Of a DNA stretch of 31,580 bases, positions 16,025 through 23,492 are shown in pieces (the stretch's first letter is position 1; each line of letters begins with the position of its first letter). Source of the DNA: UBA2266 sp964406945. Its GTDB lineage: Bacteria > Planctomycetota > Phycisphaerae > Sedimentisphaerales > Anaerobacaceae. The stretch spans positions 1 through 31,580 of the forward strand of contig CAYOTO010000039.1 of assembly GCA_964406945.1 (NCBI GenBank), written 5' to 3'. A program made the translations under genes and the position numbers. The notes under the pieces are model-generated. The model worked only from the letters and a program-made list of their open reading frames with translations, ran no database searches and was not told the origin of the DNA.

Positions 16025-16941
16025 AGGTGGTAATTACCGGCGCGACCGGGTTCATAGGCAAAGCGCTTTGCGAGAATCTATCGGACGAATACGAGATTGT
16101 GGCGTTGTCGCGGAGTACGGACAAGGCCCAGTCGGTTCTTGGCGACAAGGTGCGGGCGGTTCACTGGGACGGTCAGACAATGACCGGCTGGGAAAATGAG
16201 TGCGACGGGGCCGCGGCGATTATCAATCTTGCGGGTGAGAACATCGGCAGCGGCCGGTGGACCGATAAGAAGAAAGAAGCCATCATGACAAGCCGGCTCA
16301 ATGCGGTTCGTGTGGTCGACCAGGCCGTCGGAGCCGCGAGAGTCAAGCCCGGGGTAGTCATCCAGGCGTCCGCGATCGGCTACTACGGCTCTCGCGGCGA
16401 CGAAGAGTTGAACGAGAACTCGCACGCCGGCGATGGTTTTCTCGCAGAAGTGTGCAGCTGCGTCGAGACGGCGGCGGAAAAGTCCCAGTGGGCCGGATCA
16501 AAATGCGTCATCATCCGTTCGGGGGTTGTGCTAGGCTCAGGGGGCGGTGCGCTGCAGGCAATCGCCAGGCCGTTCAAATACCACACCGGCGGCTACGTGG
16601 GCAGCGGAGATCAGTGGTTTTCATGGATCGCCCGAGAGGACGAAGTGCGGACGATACGGTTCTTGATCGAGGACGAGCGGTCGAGAGGGGCGTATAATCT
16701 GACCGCGCCCGAGCCGGTGCGGATGAAAGATTTCTGTAAGACGCTGGGCCGGACTATGGGCAGGCGGTGCTGGACGAAAATGCCTGCGTCGGCCGCGAGG
16801 CTTACGTTCGGCGAAATGGCCGACGAAATGCTGCTGGCGAGCCAGCGGGTTCTGCCGGAAAGACTTCTGGATGCGGGATTCGAATTTCGCTACAGTACTG
16901 TGGAAAGCTGTCTGGCCGAAATTTCTGATATAAGGAGCTGA
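16021..16941 (+). CDS. TIGR01777-family NAD(P)-dependent epimerase/SDR
   Basis: The 306-residue product begins with the Rossmann motif TGATGFIG (G7, G10, G13). It contains I-I-N-L-A-G-E-N-I-G and W-T-x-x-K-K-x-x-I-x-x-S-R, the typical signature of the YfcH/TIGR01777 group, and a C-terminal DUF1731-like tail with M-A-D-E-M-L-L-A-S-Q-R-V-x-P. Family members are extended SDR proteins whose substrates are mostly unknown; the Y-Y-G-S-R segment near residue 120 holds the probable active-site tyrosines. Its ATG overlaps the photolyase stop, and the next gene follows two bases after its own stop. Neighbourhood with a photolyase suggests a light or oxidative stress role, an inference only. Confidence 0.92.
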   Translation: MKVVITGATGFIGKALCENLSDEYEIVALSRSTDKAQSVLGDKVRAVHWDGQTMTGWENECDGAAAIINLAGENIGSGRWTDKKKEAIMTSRLNAVRVVDQAVGAARVKPGVVIQASAIGYYGSRGDEELNENSHAGDGFLAEVCSCVETAAEKSQWAGSKCVIIRSGVVLGSGGGALQAIARPFKYHTGGYVGSGDQWFSWIAREDEVRTIRFLIEDERSRGAYNLTAPEPVRMKDFCKTLGRTMGRRCWTKMPASAARLTFGEMADEMLLASQRVLPERLLDAGFEFRYSTVESCLAEISDIRS

Positions 16942-16943
16942 CA

Positions 16944-17333
16944 ATGGGTGTTGCAAAATATTTCACAAATACAGAGCTTGAAGGAACGGGCATTCTGGCC
17001 ACGAGCGATGCCGAAGGAAACGTCGATCTGGCCGTATATTCGAAGCCATACGTAATTGACGAACAGACTATAGGCTTCAGCATGCTCGAGCGGTTGAGTT
17101 TTTCAAATATTCAATCGAATCCAAAGGCCGCATTCATGTTCATCGAGGATGGGCCGGGCCACGAGGGCAAGCGGCTGTATTTGACCGCGGCCGGCGAGGA
17201 GAAGGACCAGGACAGGATAGCGGAAATAAAGTCGCATAAGCAAACGCGGCACAAACCCATGACCGACCAGCCAAGGCACTTTGTATACTTTAAGGTGGAT
17301 CGCGTCAGACCGCTGGTCGGCGACAACGACTGA
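16944..17333 (+). CDS. Pyridoxamine 5'-phosphate oxidase-like flavin/cofactor-binding protein
   Basis: A strong AAGGAG (16932-16937) lies six bases before ATG 16944. The 129-residue product fits the small split-barrel PNPOx-like family: G-T-G-I-L-A-T-S-D near residue 14, N-V-D-L-A-V-Y-S-K-P, then N-I-Q-S-N-P-K-A-A-F-M-F-I and a final R-H-F-V-Y-F-K-V-D-R-V-R-P. Such proteins bind FMN, F420 or haem and usually reduce or store the cofactor. It is too short and lacks enough substrate residues to be called true PdxH. As third gene of the photolyase operon it may have a redox stress role. Confidence 0.83.
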   Translation: MGVAKYFTNTELEGTGILATSDAEGNVDLAVYSKPYVIDEQTIGFSMLERLSFSNIQSNPKAAFMFIEDGPGHEGKRLYLTAAGEEKDQDRIAEIKSHKQTRHKPMTDQPRHFVYFKVDRVRPLVGDND

Positions 17334-17414
17334 CCGGCGCAGGCCGTGACGCGGACCGGACAAGACCGCGGTTCGGCATTACTGCATCGCCGGAAAACAT
17401 CACACTGAGGTTCT

Positions 17415-18134
17415 ATGTATATTATTCCAGCTATTGATTTGATCGACGGCAAGTGCGTAAGGCTTATTCAGGGCCGGTACGACAAACAAATCGACTACAA
17501 TGAGAACCCTGCGGAGCAAGCCCGCAGCTTTGCCGATGACGGGGCCGAATGGCTGCACGTTGTCGATCTGGAGGGGGCCAAACAGGGAAGGCCCGTAAAT
17601 ACGGCGGCAATTGAGGCAATTGTGGCCGGCGGGAACTTGAAGGTGGAGGTCGGAGGCGGCGTCCGGGACGAGGAATCGATACGCCAACTGCTGGACATGG
17701 GGCTCGAGAGGGTGATCATCGGCACAAAGGCCGTGCAGGACTTTGCGTGGTTCGGCGAGATGGCGGAGAAGTTCAGCAAGCGATTGGTGCTGGGTCTCGA
17801 CGCCAGGGGCGCGAAGGTTGCGACCCACGGTTGGATCGAGGACAGCCCGCTCACCGTCAGAGAATTCGCCCGGCAGGCTGCGAAACTGCCGCTGGCGGCT
17901 GTGATTTACACGGACATCAGCAAGGACGGCATGATGAGCGGGCCGAATTTCGAGAGAACCGCCGCCCTTGCCAAAGCGGTCGATATTCCGGTCATCGCTT
18001 CGGGAGGCGTTCACAGCATAGAGGACGTGCGAAGGCTCTTGCCTACGGGTGTGGAGGCGGCGATCATAGGACGAAGTTTGTACGAAGGCGCGCTGAAACT
18101 CAAAGATGCAATAGCCGCGGCGAATCAGCCTTAG
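17415..18134 (+). CDS. hisA: HisA: ProFAR isomerase of histidine synthesis
   Basis: The 239-residue product is a full-length (beta/alpha)8 barrel with the HisA hallmarks: A-I-D-L-I-D-G-K with catalytic base D8, the first phosphate site V-G-G-G-V-R, catalytic acid D129 in G-L-D-A-R-G, T-D-I-S-K-D-G-M-M-S-G-P-N, and the second phosphate site A-S-G-G-V. It converts ProFAR to PRFAR in the fourth step of histidine synthesis. The two aspartates at the HisA positions and R-D in G-G-G-V-R-D separate it from HisF. It stands alone here, 81 bases after the PNPOx-like gene, with no other his gene in the window. GAGG (17407-17410) lies four bases before ATG. Confidence 0.95.
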   Translation: MYIIPAIDLIDGKCVRLIQGRYDKQIDYNENPAEQARSFADDGAEWLHVVDLEGAKQGRPVNTAAIEAIVAGGNLKVEVGGGVRDEESIRQLLDMGLERVIIGTKAVQDFAWFGEMAEKFSKRLVLGLDARGAKVATHGWIEDSPLTVREFARQAAKLPLAAVIYTDISKDGMMSGPNFERTAALAKAVDIPVIASGGVHSIEDVRRLLPTGVEAAIIGRSLYEGALKLKDAIAAANQP

Positions 18135-18157
18135 CTTTCGGGTAGATTGAGCTTGCT

Positions 18158-19174
18158 TTAGATGTAGCACTCGGGTGGGCCGATTCGGTGTTTTTCAGAA
18201 CCGTTTCGAAGCAGGAATTTTCTTACATGCGTGCAGATGTGACATTTGCCGGCGTAACTTCGGAGGGGTTCGTAACCCGATTTTCGGGCTGATTCGAGCA
18301 TTGAGATCGGACCGGCCTCGACCAGACCGCCGAGAAGCCCGCCTCGGGCCGGGTCAAAATCCCGCCAGATTCCGTCAAGCGGCTTATCATTGACCTTGCC
18401 GACTACAATGCCGCTGCAGGTGCCGCTGAATACATTTCCGTGCGGGTCGATATGTACGCCTTTGGCCCCGAAAAATTCCGGTCGGCAGTTAGAGACCGCA
18501 ATTTGCTCGATTGGCGACTGGTCAATGAGGCTCGGCAGTTTTTCGGCGGCGCGGCCGGTCATTCTGCACGGATAATCGGCCATTGCACGGCGATATTGCT
18601 CCATGCGTTGCGATTCGCTCAGGGCCTTCATATCTGTCGGATTTTGCAGGTACTTTTCCCAGCGTACCAGCACGCGGTCCGCACCGAGTATCCGGGCGGC
18701 CATATCTGCCAGTTCGCGGACCAGTTCGGCGTCGACGAATTCCTGGTGGAAGGGATCGGTACTGATTTTGAGCTTGTTAAGGCCGATTCTGTCGAGTGTT
18801 TTGATTTTCTCGGCGGCTTTGGCCCGGTTCGCGACCCAGAAGGCGTTGGTCTCTATCTGGTCGACCCGGTGCAGGCCGATCTCTTTTGCCCGGCTGAGGA
18901 TTTCGACCAAGTGGTCCCAATAAAGAAACGGTTCGCCGCCGGTCAGATGGACTCTGGCCGCGTCGCCTGCGATGTCTTCCAGCGATTTCCATGCGTTCAG
19001 GGCCGTTTCGACCGGCATCAGGCCGCTCTTTTCGGGCGAGCAGCAGTAATAACAGAATTCACAGGTGCAGTTGCACTGGTAGGTGAGCATCAGGCCGGCC
19101 GATTTCCACAGCTTGAACTTCGGCTCATGGCGGGCGAGCGTTCTATTGTATGCGTTGTCGGCGAGTTTGAGCAT
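18158..19174 (-). CDS. Radical SAM protein with C-terminal cysteines (SPASM/twitch-like), function unknown
   Basis: The 338-residue product has the radical SAM cluster C34-x3-C38-x2-C41 followed by Y-Y-C44-C45, then G-G-E-P (residues 79-82) that binds S-adenosylmethionine, and a T-N-A-F strand. The C-terminal third holds C230, C253 (in H-I-D-P-H-G-N-V-F-S-G-T-C), C311-H-I-C314 and C336, enough to ligate one auxiliary iron-sulfur cluster. This layout recalls SPASM or twitch maturases and related anaerobic modification enzymes, but no substrate peptide is visible nearby. It begins six bases after the mnmG stop with a weak Shine-Dalgarno, so it is the last gene of that operon. Radical SAM fold sure, substrate open. 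Confidence 0.87.
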   Translation of the reverse strand: MLKLADNAYNRTLARHEPKFKLWKSAGLMLTYQCNCTCEFCYYCCSPEKSGLMPVETALNAWKSLEDIAGDAARVHLTGGEPFLYWDHLVEILSRAKEIGLHRVDQIETNAFWVANRAKAAEKIKTLDRIGLNKLKISTDPFHQEFVDAELVRELADMAARILGADRVLVRWEKYLQNPTDMKALSESQRMEQYRRAMADYPCRMTGRAAEKLPSLIDQSPIEQIAVSNCRPEFFGAKGVHIDPHGNVFSGTCSGIVVGKVNDKPLDGIWRDFDPARGGLLGGLVEAGPISMLESARKSGYEPLRSYAGKCHICTHVRKFLLRNGSEKHRIGPPECYI

Positions 19175-19180
19175 AACGAG

Positions 19181-20998
19181 TCAGACCAGTGACGCTTTCT
19201 TCAGGTGTATGTGCAGCACGGTTACATCGGCCGGTGTTATGCCGCTGATTCTGCCGGCCTGGCCGAGAGTGGCCGGTCTGAAGGCCGAGAGTTTTTCTCT
19301 GGCCTCGGCCCGGAGGTGGTCCACACGGTCGTAATCGAGATCGGCCGGGATTCGTTTCTTATCAAGATTACCCAAACCGGCCTGCAGTCGCTGCTGTTTA
19401 GCCAGATATCCGGAGTATTTTGCATCGATCGCGACGGCCTCGAGGACCGTTTTGTCGAAATTGCGCGCAACGGCATCAGCTTTATCGGCCATTATCTGCG
19501 AAATATCGGCGCCGGGACGACGCAGCAACTCAAGCAGACTTGTGCCCTGAATCCGCGTCTTCGTGAGATAATCCCGCAGTTCTGAGATTTGAGAGAGCTT
19601 GTTCCGGTACTTGGTCCACCTTTTTTCTGATACAAGCCCGACCGATTTGCCGATTTGCGTCAATCTTCGGTCTGCGTTATCGGACCGTAAAGCGAGTCGG
19701 AACTCGGCCCGCGAGGTGAACATCCGATAAGGCTCGTCTATGCCCTTGGTGAGCAGATCGTCGATCATGACGCCGATGTATGCCTGGTCGCGGCCCAGTA
19801 CGACGGGCTCTTTGTTCTGAAGTTTTCGTGCGGCGTTTATACCGGCGATTATCCCCTGCCCGGCGGCTTCTTCGTAGCCGCTGGTTCCGTTGACCTGCCC
19901 GGCAAGGAAAAGCCCGGAGATCTTTCTGGTTTCGAGGCTCTGGGTTAGCTGCACGGGCTGGCAGTAGTCATATTCGATGGCGTAGCCGTAATGAATTATT
20001 CGGGCTTTTTCGGCCCCGGGCAGCAGGGCTATTATGCGGTCCTGGGCGTCTCTGGGCAGAGATGTGCTGATTCCGTTGCAGTAGATGGTCGTTTGCTCGC
20101 GGTCCTCCGGTTCCAGGAAGACCTGGTGGCGGTTTTTATCGGCGAAGCGGACAATTTTGGTTTCGATGCTGGGGCAATATCGCGGGCCGGTAGATTGTAT
20201 CTGGCCGGTATAAAGAGGCGCGCGGTCGAGGTTATCGCGGATCAGTTCGTGAATCCGTTCATTTGTGTAAGTGATCCAGCAGGGAATCTGCGACTGTTCA
20301 ATGCTCTCGGTCAGGAACGAAAAGGGGACGGGATCCTCGTCGCCGTGCTGCATTTCGAGTTGGTCGTAATCGAGAGTCCGGGCGTCCAGCCTCGCCGGGG
20401 TGCCGGTTTTGAGTCTCTCGATCTGCGGCCCGATGCTTCGGAGGCTTTCGGACAATTCATTCGCGGCCGGTTCGCCGAGTCTGCCGCCGGCCAGCCGCTC
20501 GGTTCCGATGTGCATCAGGCCCTTGAGAAAGGTCCCGGCCGTCAAAATCAAGGCAGGGGCTTTCAAAACAAGGCCATCGCCGCACCGGACGCCGCGTACC
20601 GCATCGCCTTCGGTTATGATGCCGCGGGCCATGGTTTCAATGATCGTAAGATTGGGGGTGGTTTCGAGCTTACGGCGGATGAAATTCTTGTATCTGTATT
20701 TGTCAGCCTGGGCACGGGGCGATTGAACGGCGGGCCCTTTGGAGCGGTTCAGCATGCGGAACTGAATGCCGGTGGCGTCTATGGCCAGGCCCATCAGCCC
20801 GCCCAGGGCATCGACTTCGCGCGCAATCTGGCCCTTGGCCAGACCCCCTATGGCGGGGTTGCAGCTCATCTTGGCGATGGTTTCGGCGCTTATTGTGACC
20901 AGGCAGGTCTTTGCGCCTATGACAGCGGCGGCATGAGCGGCTTCGGCTCCGGCGTGGCCGCCGCCGATTACAATGCAGTCGAAATTAGAGGTTCTCAT
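19181..20998 (-). CDS. mnmG: MnmG (GidA), tRNA U34 carboxymethylaminomethyl-modifying FAD enzyme
   Basis: The start ATG 20998 gives MRTSNFDCIVIGGGHAG and 605 residues; a TTG start 18 bases up is also open but less likely. The FAD motif G-G-G-H-A-G-A-E-A-A is followed by the MnmG signatures M-S-C-N-P-A-I-G-G-L-A-K-G-Q and L-N-R-S-K-G-P-A-V-x-S-P-R-A-Q-A-D. The mid-protein has G-Q-V-N-G-T-S-G-Y-E-E-A-A-G-Q-G, and the C-terminal helical domain ends with I-S-G-I-T-P-A-D-V. With MnmE it installs the cmnm5 group on wobble uridine of several tRNAs; mnmE is not in the window. The gene overlaps acpS by 14 bases, so coupling is likely. Confidence 0.97.
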   Translation of the reverse strand: MRTSNFDCIVIGGGHAGAEAAHAAAVIGAKTCLVTISAETIAKMSCNPAIGGLAKGQIAREVDALGGLMGLAIDATGIQFRMLNRSKGPAVQSPRAQADKYRYKNFIRRKLETTPNLTIIETMARGIITEGDAVRGVRCGDGLVLKAPALILTAGTFLKGLMHIGTERLAGGRLGEPAANELSESLRSIGPQIERLKTGTPARLDARTLDYDQLEMQHGDEDPVPFSFLTESIEQSQIPCWITYTNERIHELIRDNLDRAPLYTGQIQSTGPRYCPSIETKIVRFADKNRHQVFLEPEDREQTTIYCNGISTSLPRDAQDRIIALLPGAEKARIIHYGYAIEYDYCQPVQLTQSLETRKISGLFLAGQVNGTSGYEEAAGQGIIAGINAARKLQNKEPVVLGRDQAYIGVMIDDLLTKGIDEPYRMFTSRAEFRLALRSDNADRRLTQIGKSVGLVSEKRWTKYRNKLSQISELRDYLTKTRIQGTSLLELLRRPGADISQIMADKADAVARNFDKTVLEAVAIDAKYSGYLAKQQRLQAGLGNLDKKRIPADLDYDRVDHLRAEAREKLSAFRPATLGQAGRISGITPADVTVLHIHLKKASLV

Positions 20999-21383
20999 CG
21001 GCCCGGGCAAGAGCAACCGCCGAGGCTATCGCGAAGTTGGCGGTGTGCGTGATTGAAATACTGATTTGCGTGATGCCTAGTCCTTCGGCGATTTTTTTGA
21101 CCTCGCCGGCCAGGTTCACGACCGGTTTGCCGGCGGAATCGTTGATCACTTCGATGTCGGTCCAGGCGATTTTGCCGCGCCATCCGGTGCCGACCAGTTT
21201 GAGAATCGCCTCCTTGGCCGCAAAGCGACCGGCGAGCTTCTCTATTGAGTTTCTGTTCGAACGCGAATAAGCCTGTTCGGCCGGGGTGTATATGCGGTTG
21301 AGAAAGCGGTCCCCGTGCCGCTCGAGCATGTGCTCGATGCGGGGAAAATCGACGAGATCTATTCCGTGGGCGACAATCTGCAT
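20985..21383 (-). CDS. acpS: Holo-[acyl-carrier-protein] synthase
   Basis: The product is 132 residues from ATG 21383 (MQIVAHGIDLV), matching the family N-terminus; an ATG at 21395 adds four residues and is equally open. Key features are G-I-D-L-V with the metal aspartate D9, R-x-L/F-x-R-I-Y-T-P-A-E, the F-A-A-K-E-A-I-L-K motif with the second metal ligand, and S-I-T-H-T-A-N-F-A in place of the usual S-I-S-H. The enzyme transfers 4'-phosphopantetheine from CoA to acyl carrier protein. It starts about 30 bases after the PpiC-like gene and overlaps mnmG at its end, in the same operon. Confidence 0.94.
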   Translation of the reverse strand: MQIVAHGIDLVDFPRIEHMLERHGDRFLNRIYTPAEQAYSRSNRNSIEKLAGRFAAKEAILKLVGTGWRGKIAWTDIEVINDSAGKPVVNLAGEVKKIAEGLGITQISISITHTANFAIASAVALARADENL

Positions 21384-21413
21384 ACATAAACCCATTGTCC
21401 AGGTTGGGGGCTG

Positions 21414-22604
21414 TTACTTGGCCTCTGCGGCGTCTTGTTTCCCGTTGCTGAGTTCGTAAATGCGTTCCAGGCAGAAGTTCACGAATTTCGGTTTGACGCC
21501 CAGTTCGGCCTGCTCATGGAGCTGGTCGTAAACCGACTCACTGGCCTGACGCCTCCGCTCGGCAATAATTCGACCGCGCACCTCATCCTGAACTTCGGTG
21601 AGGGGCTGATAGCCGGCGGCCCGCTTCGATTCGAGCTTTACTATGAATATGTGGCCCAGAGTTTCGACAGGCTCGGAAATCTCTCCGGGCTCCAGGTCCC
21701 GCGCCTTGTTGGCTATGACGTTGTACGGCGGCGCCAGTGAATTGAACGAAACCGGCTCCCAAAGACCACCGAAAGAGCTTCTGTGGCCGTGCGAATACTC
21801 TTCGGCCAGCTTTGCGAAATCCTCGCCCGCGCGTAAACGCTGCACGAGTTTGTCAGCCATTTTCTTGGCTTCGGTCAGGGGGTCCTGTTGCGGTTGGAGT
21901 TCCATCTTCATGGGCTGAATGTCGATAAGCCTGAACTGCAGTTGAGAGTCGACTTTGAAGTAATCGTCTTTCATCCGCTCGTATTCGCTGCGAATTTGGC
22001 GCAGTGTAACGGGTACTTCCGTGGGCATCTTTTCGCTTATGTAGTTCTGAACGAGAATAAAACGTTTGCGCTGCTCTTTGAAATCCTTGCGGGTCATTTT
22101 CATCGCTTCCAGTGCGGCGTCCGCTTGGGCGTCGTTACCCTCGAATCTCATGATGTACTTTCGCAGTTCGCTGTCGGCGGCCTTGTCCAGGGCATCGTCA
22201 AGCTGCTTGCCTCTTTGGTTTCGGGCCGTCTGGTATATCAGCACGCTCGTTATTCGCGTAATGAGTATGTCTTCGAGGTCTTTGCGGGCTATTTTTTTGA
22301 ATTCCTCCAGGTCGTACGTCTGGGCGACCGGTTTGAATCTGTCCAGCGCGGAGATGGACATATCTTCGAATTCGAGCGGCCATCTGATGATCTCGGTGCT
22401 GGTTATTGTCTCGCCGCCGATCACCAGGGCCAGACCGCCTTTGGCTTCGAGCAGCTCGATCTGCTGCTGAGTTATACTGATTTTTTCGAGTTCGTCCTGT
22501 GTGAGCGTGAGCGGTTCGGTGTCGCCGCAGCCTCCTGCTGAAATCAGCGCAAGTGCGCAGAGAGTGATTACGGCGTTGATCCAACTGATACCTGGTCTTC
22601 TCAT
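21414..22604 (-). CDS. PpiC/SurA-like parvulin peptidyl-prolyl isomerase, probable lipoprotein
   Basis: GGAG lies about six bases before ATG 22604, which gives 396 residues with a signal peptide ending in a lipobox-like AGGC (C26); an ATG at 22622 has no Shine-Dalgarno. A SurA-N-like helical region (about residues 50-200, L-V-I-G-G-E-T-I-T then long charged helices) precedes a rotamase domain. In the latter, Q-F-R-L-I, F-A-K-L-A-E-E-Y-S-H-G, S-S-F-G-G-L-W and L-E-P-G-E-I-S-E-P-V-E-T-L-G-H-I-F-I-V are characteristic parvulin strands. It should help folding of exported proteins. The parvulin cysteine/histidine pairs are only partly visible, so catalysis is probable but not certain. Confidence 0.86.
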   Translation of the reverse strand: MRRPGISWINAVITLCALALISAGGCGDTEPLTLTQDELEKISITQQQIELLEAKGGLALVIGGETITSTEIIRWPLEFEDMSISALDRFKPVAQTYDLEEFKKIARKDLEDILITRITSVLIYQTARNQRGKQLDDALDKAADSELRKYIMRFEGNDAQADAALEAMKMTRKDFKEQRKRFILVQNYISEKMPTEVPVTLRQIRSEYERMKDDYFKVDSQLQFRLIDIQPMKMELQPQQDPLTEAKKMADKLVQRLRAGEDFAKLAEEYSHGHRSSFGGLWEPVSFNSLAPPYNVIANKARDLEPGEISEPVETLGHIFIVKLESKRAAGYQPLTEVQDEVRGRIIAERRRQASESVYDQLHEQAELGVKPKFVNFCLERIYELSNGKQDAAEAK

Positions 22605-22642
22605 GTTCGACTCCGGTTGCATCCGGGCGACTGGGCCCGGTT

Positions 22643-23230
22643 CTATTGCTGCTCGACGTTTCCGGCAAGTCCGATCTCGTCGGCCACCTGTCTCATGCCC
22701 ATGATTGCGTCGGTTATAAGCTCGCTAAGCTCGACGCCGAGCATGTCGGCTCCTTTTTGAATGATACCGCGGTCTGCGCCGGCGGCAAAGCTCTTGTCCT
22801 TCCACTTCTTCTTGACGCTTTTAACCTTCATGTCCAGCACGCTTTTGCTCGGGCGAACCATCGCCGTGGCGGCTATCAGCCCCACCAGTTCGTCCACGGC
22901 GTAAAGCGTCTTTTCAAGATCGGTCCGGGGCTCGATGTCGGTGCAGATTTCCCAGCCGTGAGACATAACGGCCCGAATATAGTCTTCAGGCCAGCCCTCG
23001 CCCGTCAGGATTTCCAGCGTCGCGTGGCAATGCCTCTCGGGAAACCGCTCGTAATCTAGATCGTGAATTAGGCCTATCACGCCCCATTTTTCTTCGTCGG
23101 CGCCTTGTTTGGCGGCGCAGTACCTCATTACGCCTTCGACGGCGTATGCATGTCTGAGCAGGCTTTCGCTGCTGTTGTATTTGTGCAACAGTTCGAGAGC
23201 CTGCTCTCTTGTCGGCGCAGATTCACCCAT
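22643..23230 (-). CDS. HD-domain phosphohydrolase-like protein
   Basis: GGAGA lies about seven bases before ATG 23230. The 195-residue product shows an HD superfamily core: H27 in S-L-L-R-H-A-Y-A-V-E, the metal pair H56-D57 in G-L-I-H-D-L-D-Y-E-R-F, H67/H69 in R-H-C-H-A-T, S-H-G-W and a final D in Y-A-V-D-E-L-V-G. This matches a widespread cytoplasmic HDIG-like group with unknown nucleotide or phosphate substrate. It is the first gene of the minus-strand run, with 38 bases to the PpiC-like gene, and is divergent from transketolase. No promoter stands out in 23231-23340. Confidence 0.87.
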   Translation of the reverse strand: MGESAPTREQALELLHKYNSSESLLRHAYAVEGVMRYCAAKQGADEEKWGVIGLIHDLDYERFPERHCHATLEILTGEGWPEDYIRAVMSHGWEICTDIEPRTDLEKTLYAVDELVGLIAATAMVRPSKSVLDMKVKSVKKKWKDKSFAAGADRGIIQKGADMLGVELSELITDAIMGMRQVADEIGLAGNVEQQ

Positions 23231-23393
23231 ACAGGTCTCCGATACGACTTATTGCTGACAATTGTTCTGTTTGTGTGAACGGCACGCTAGCCTAATAAGA
23301 ACCGTCGGCGAATGCAATCGTAATCTGACATCCCTGGCAGGCCTGTTCTACTGCTCCTGGCTGCGTTCGCGGCGGGCCGTAGCGTAAAAAAGC

Positions 23394-23422
23394 TTGCGTG
23401 GAAGCGGAGCAGAGAGTACACT
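23394..23422 (+). promoter_or_regulatory. Putative promoter of transketolase
   Basis: TTGCGT (23394-23399), a 17-base spacer and TACACT (23417-23422) would start transcription near 23429, leaving a leader of about 64 bases. The match is moderate. The remaining 262-base gap between the HD gene and tkt shows no RNA gene or repeat I recognise. Confidence 0.4.
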
Positions 23423-23492
23423 GAGCGGTCAATTTCAACTGCGTTAACGGTGTTCGCGTAAAAGACATAAAGCTATTAGGGGAATTCTTGTA

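Noticed and set aside
19991..21052. A 353-codon plus-strand frame over mnmG
   Set aside because: Antisense to a certain gene, with composition typical of a shadow frame and no plausible start context.
23231..23492. Possible small RNA or riboswitch before transketolase
   Set aside because: Only short, imperfect inverted repeats are seen and no known riboswitch core or SRP/6S-like sequence could be matched by eye.
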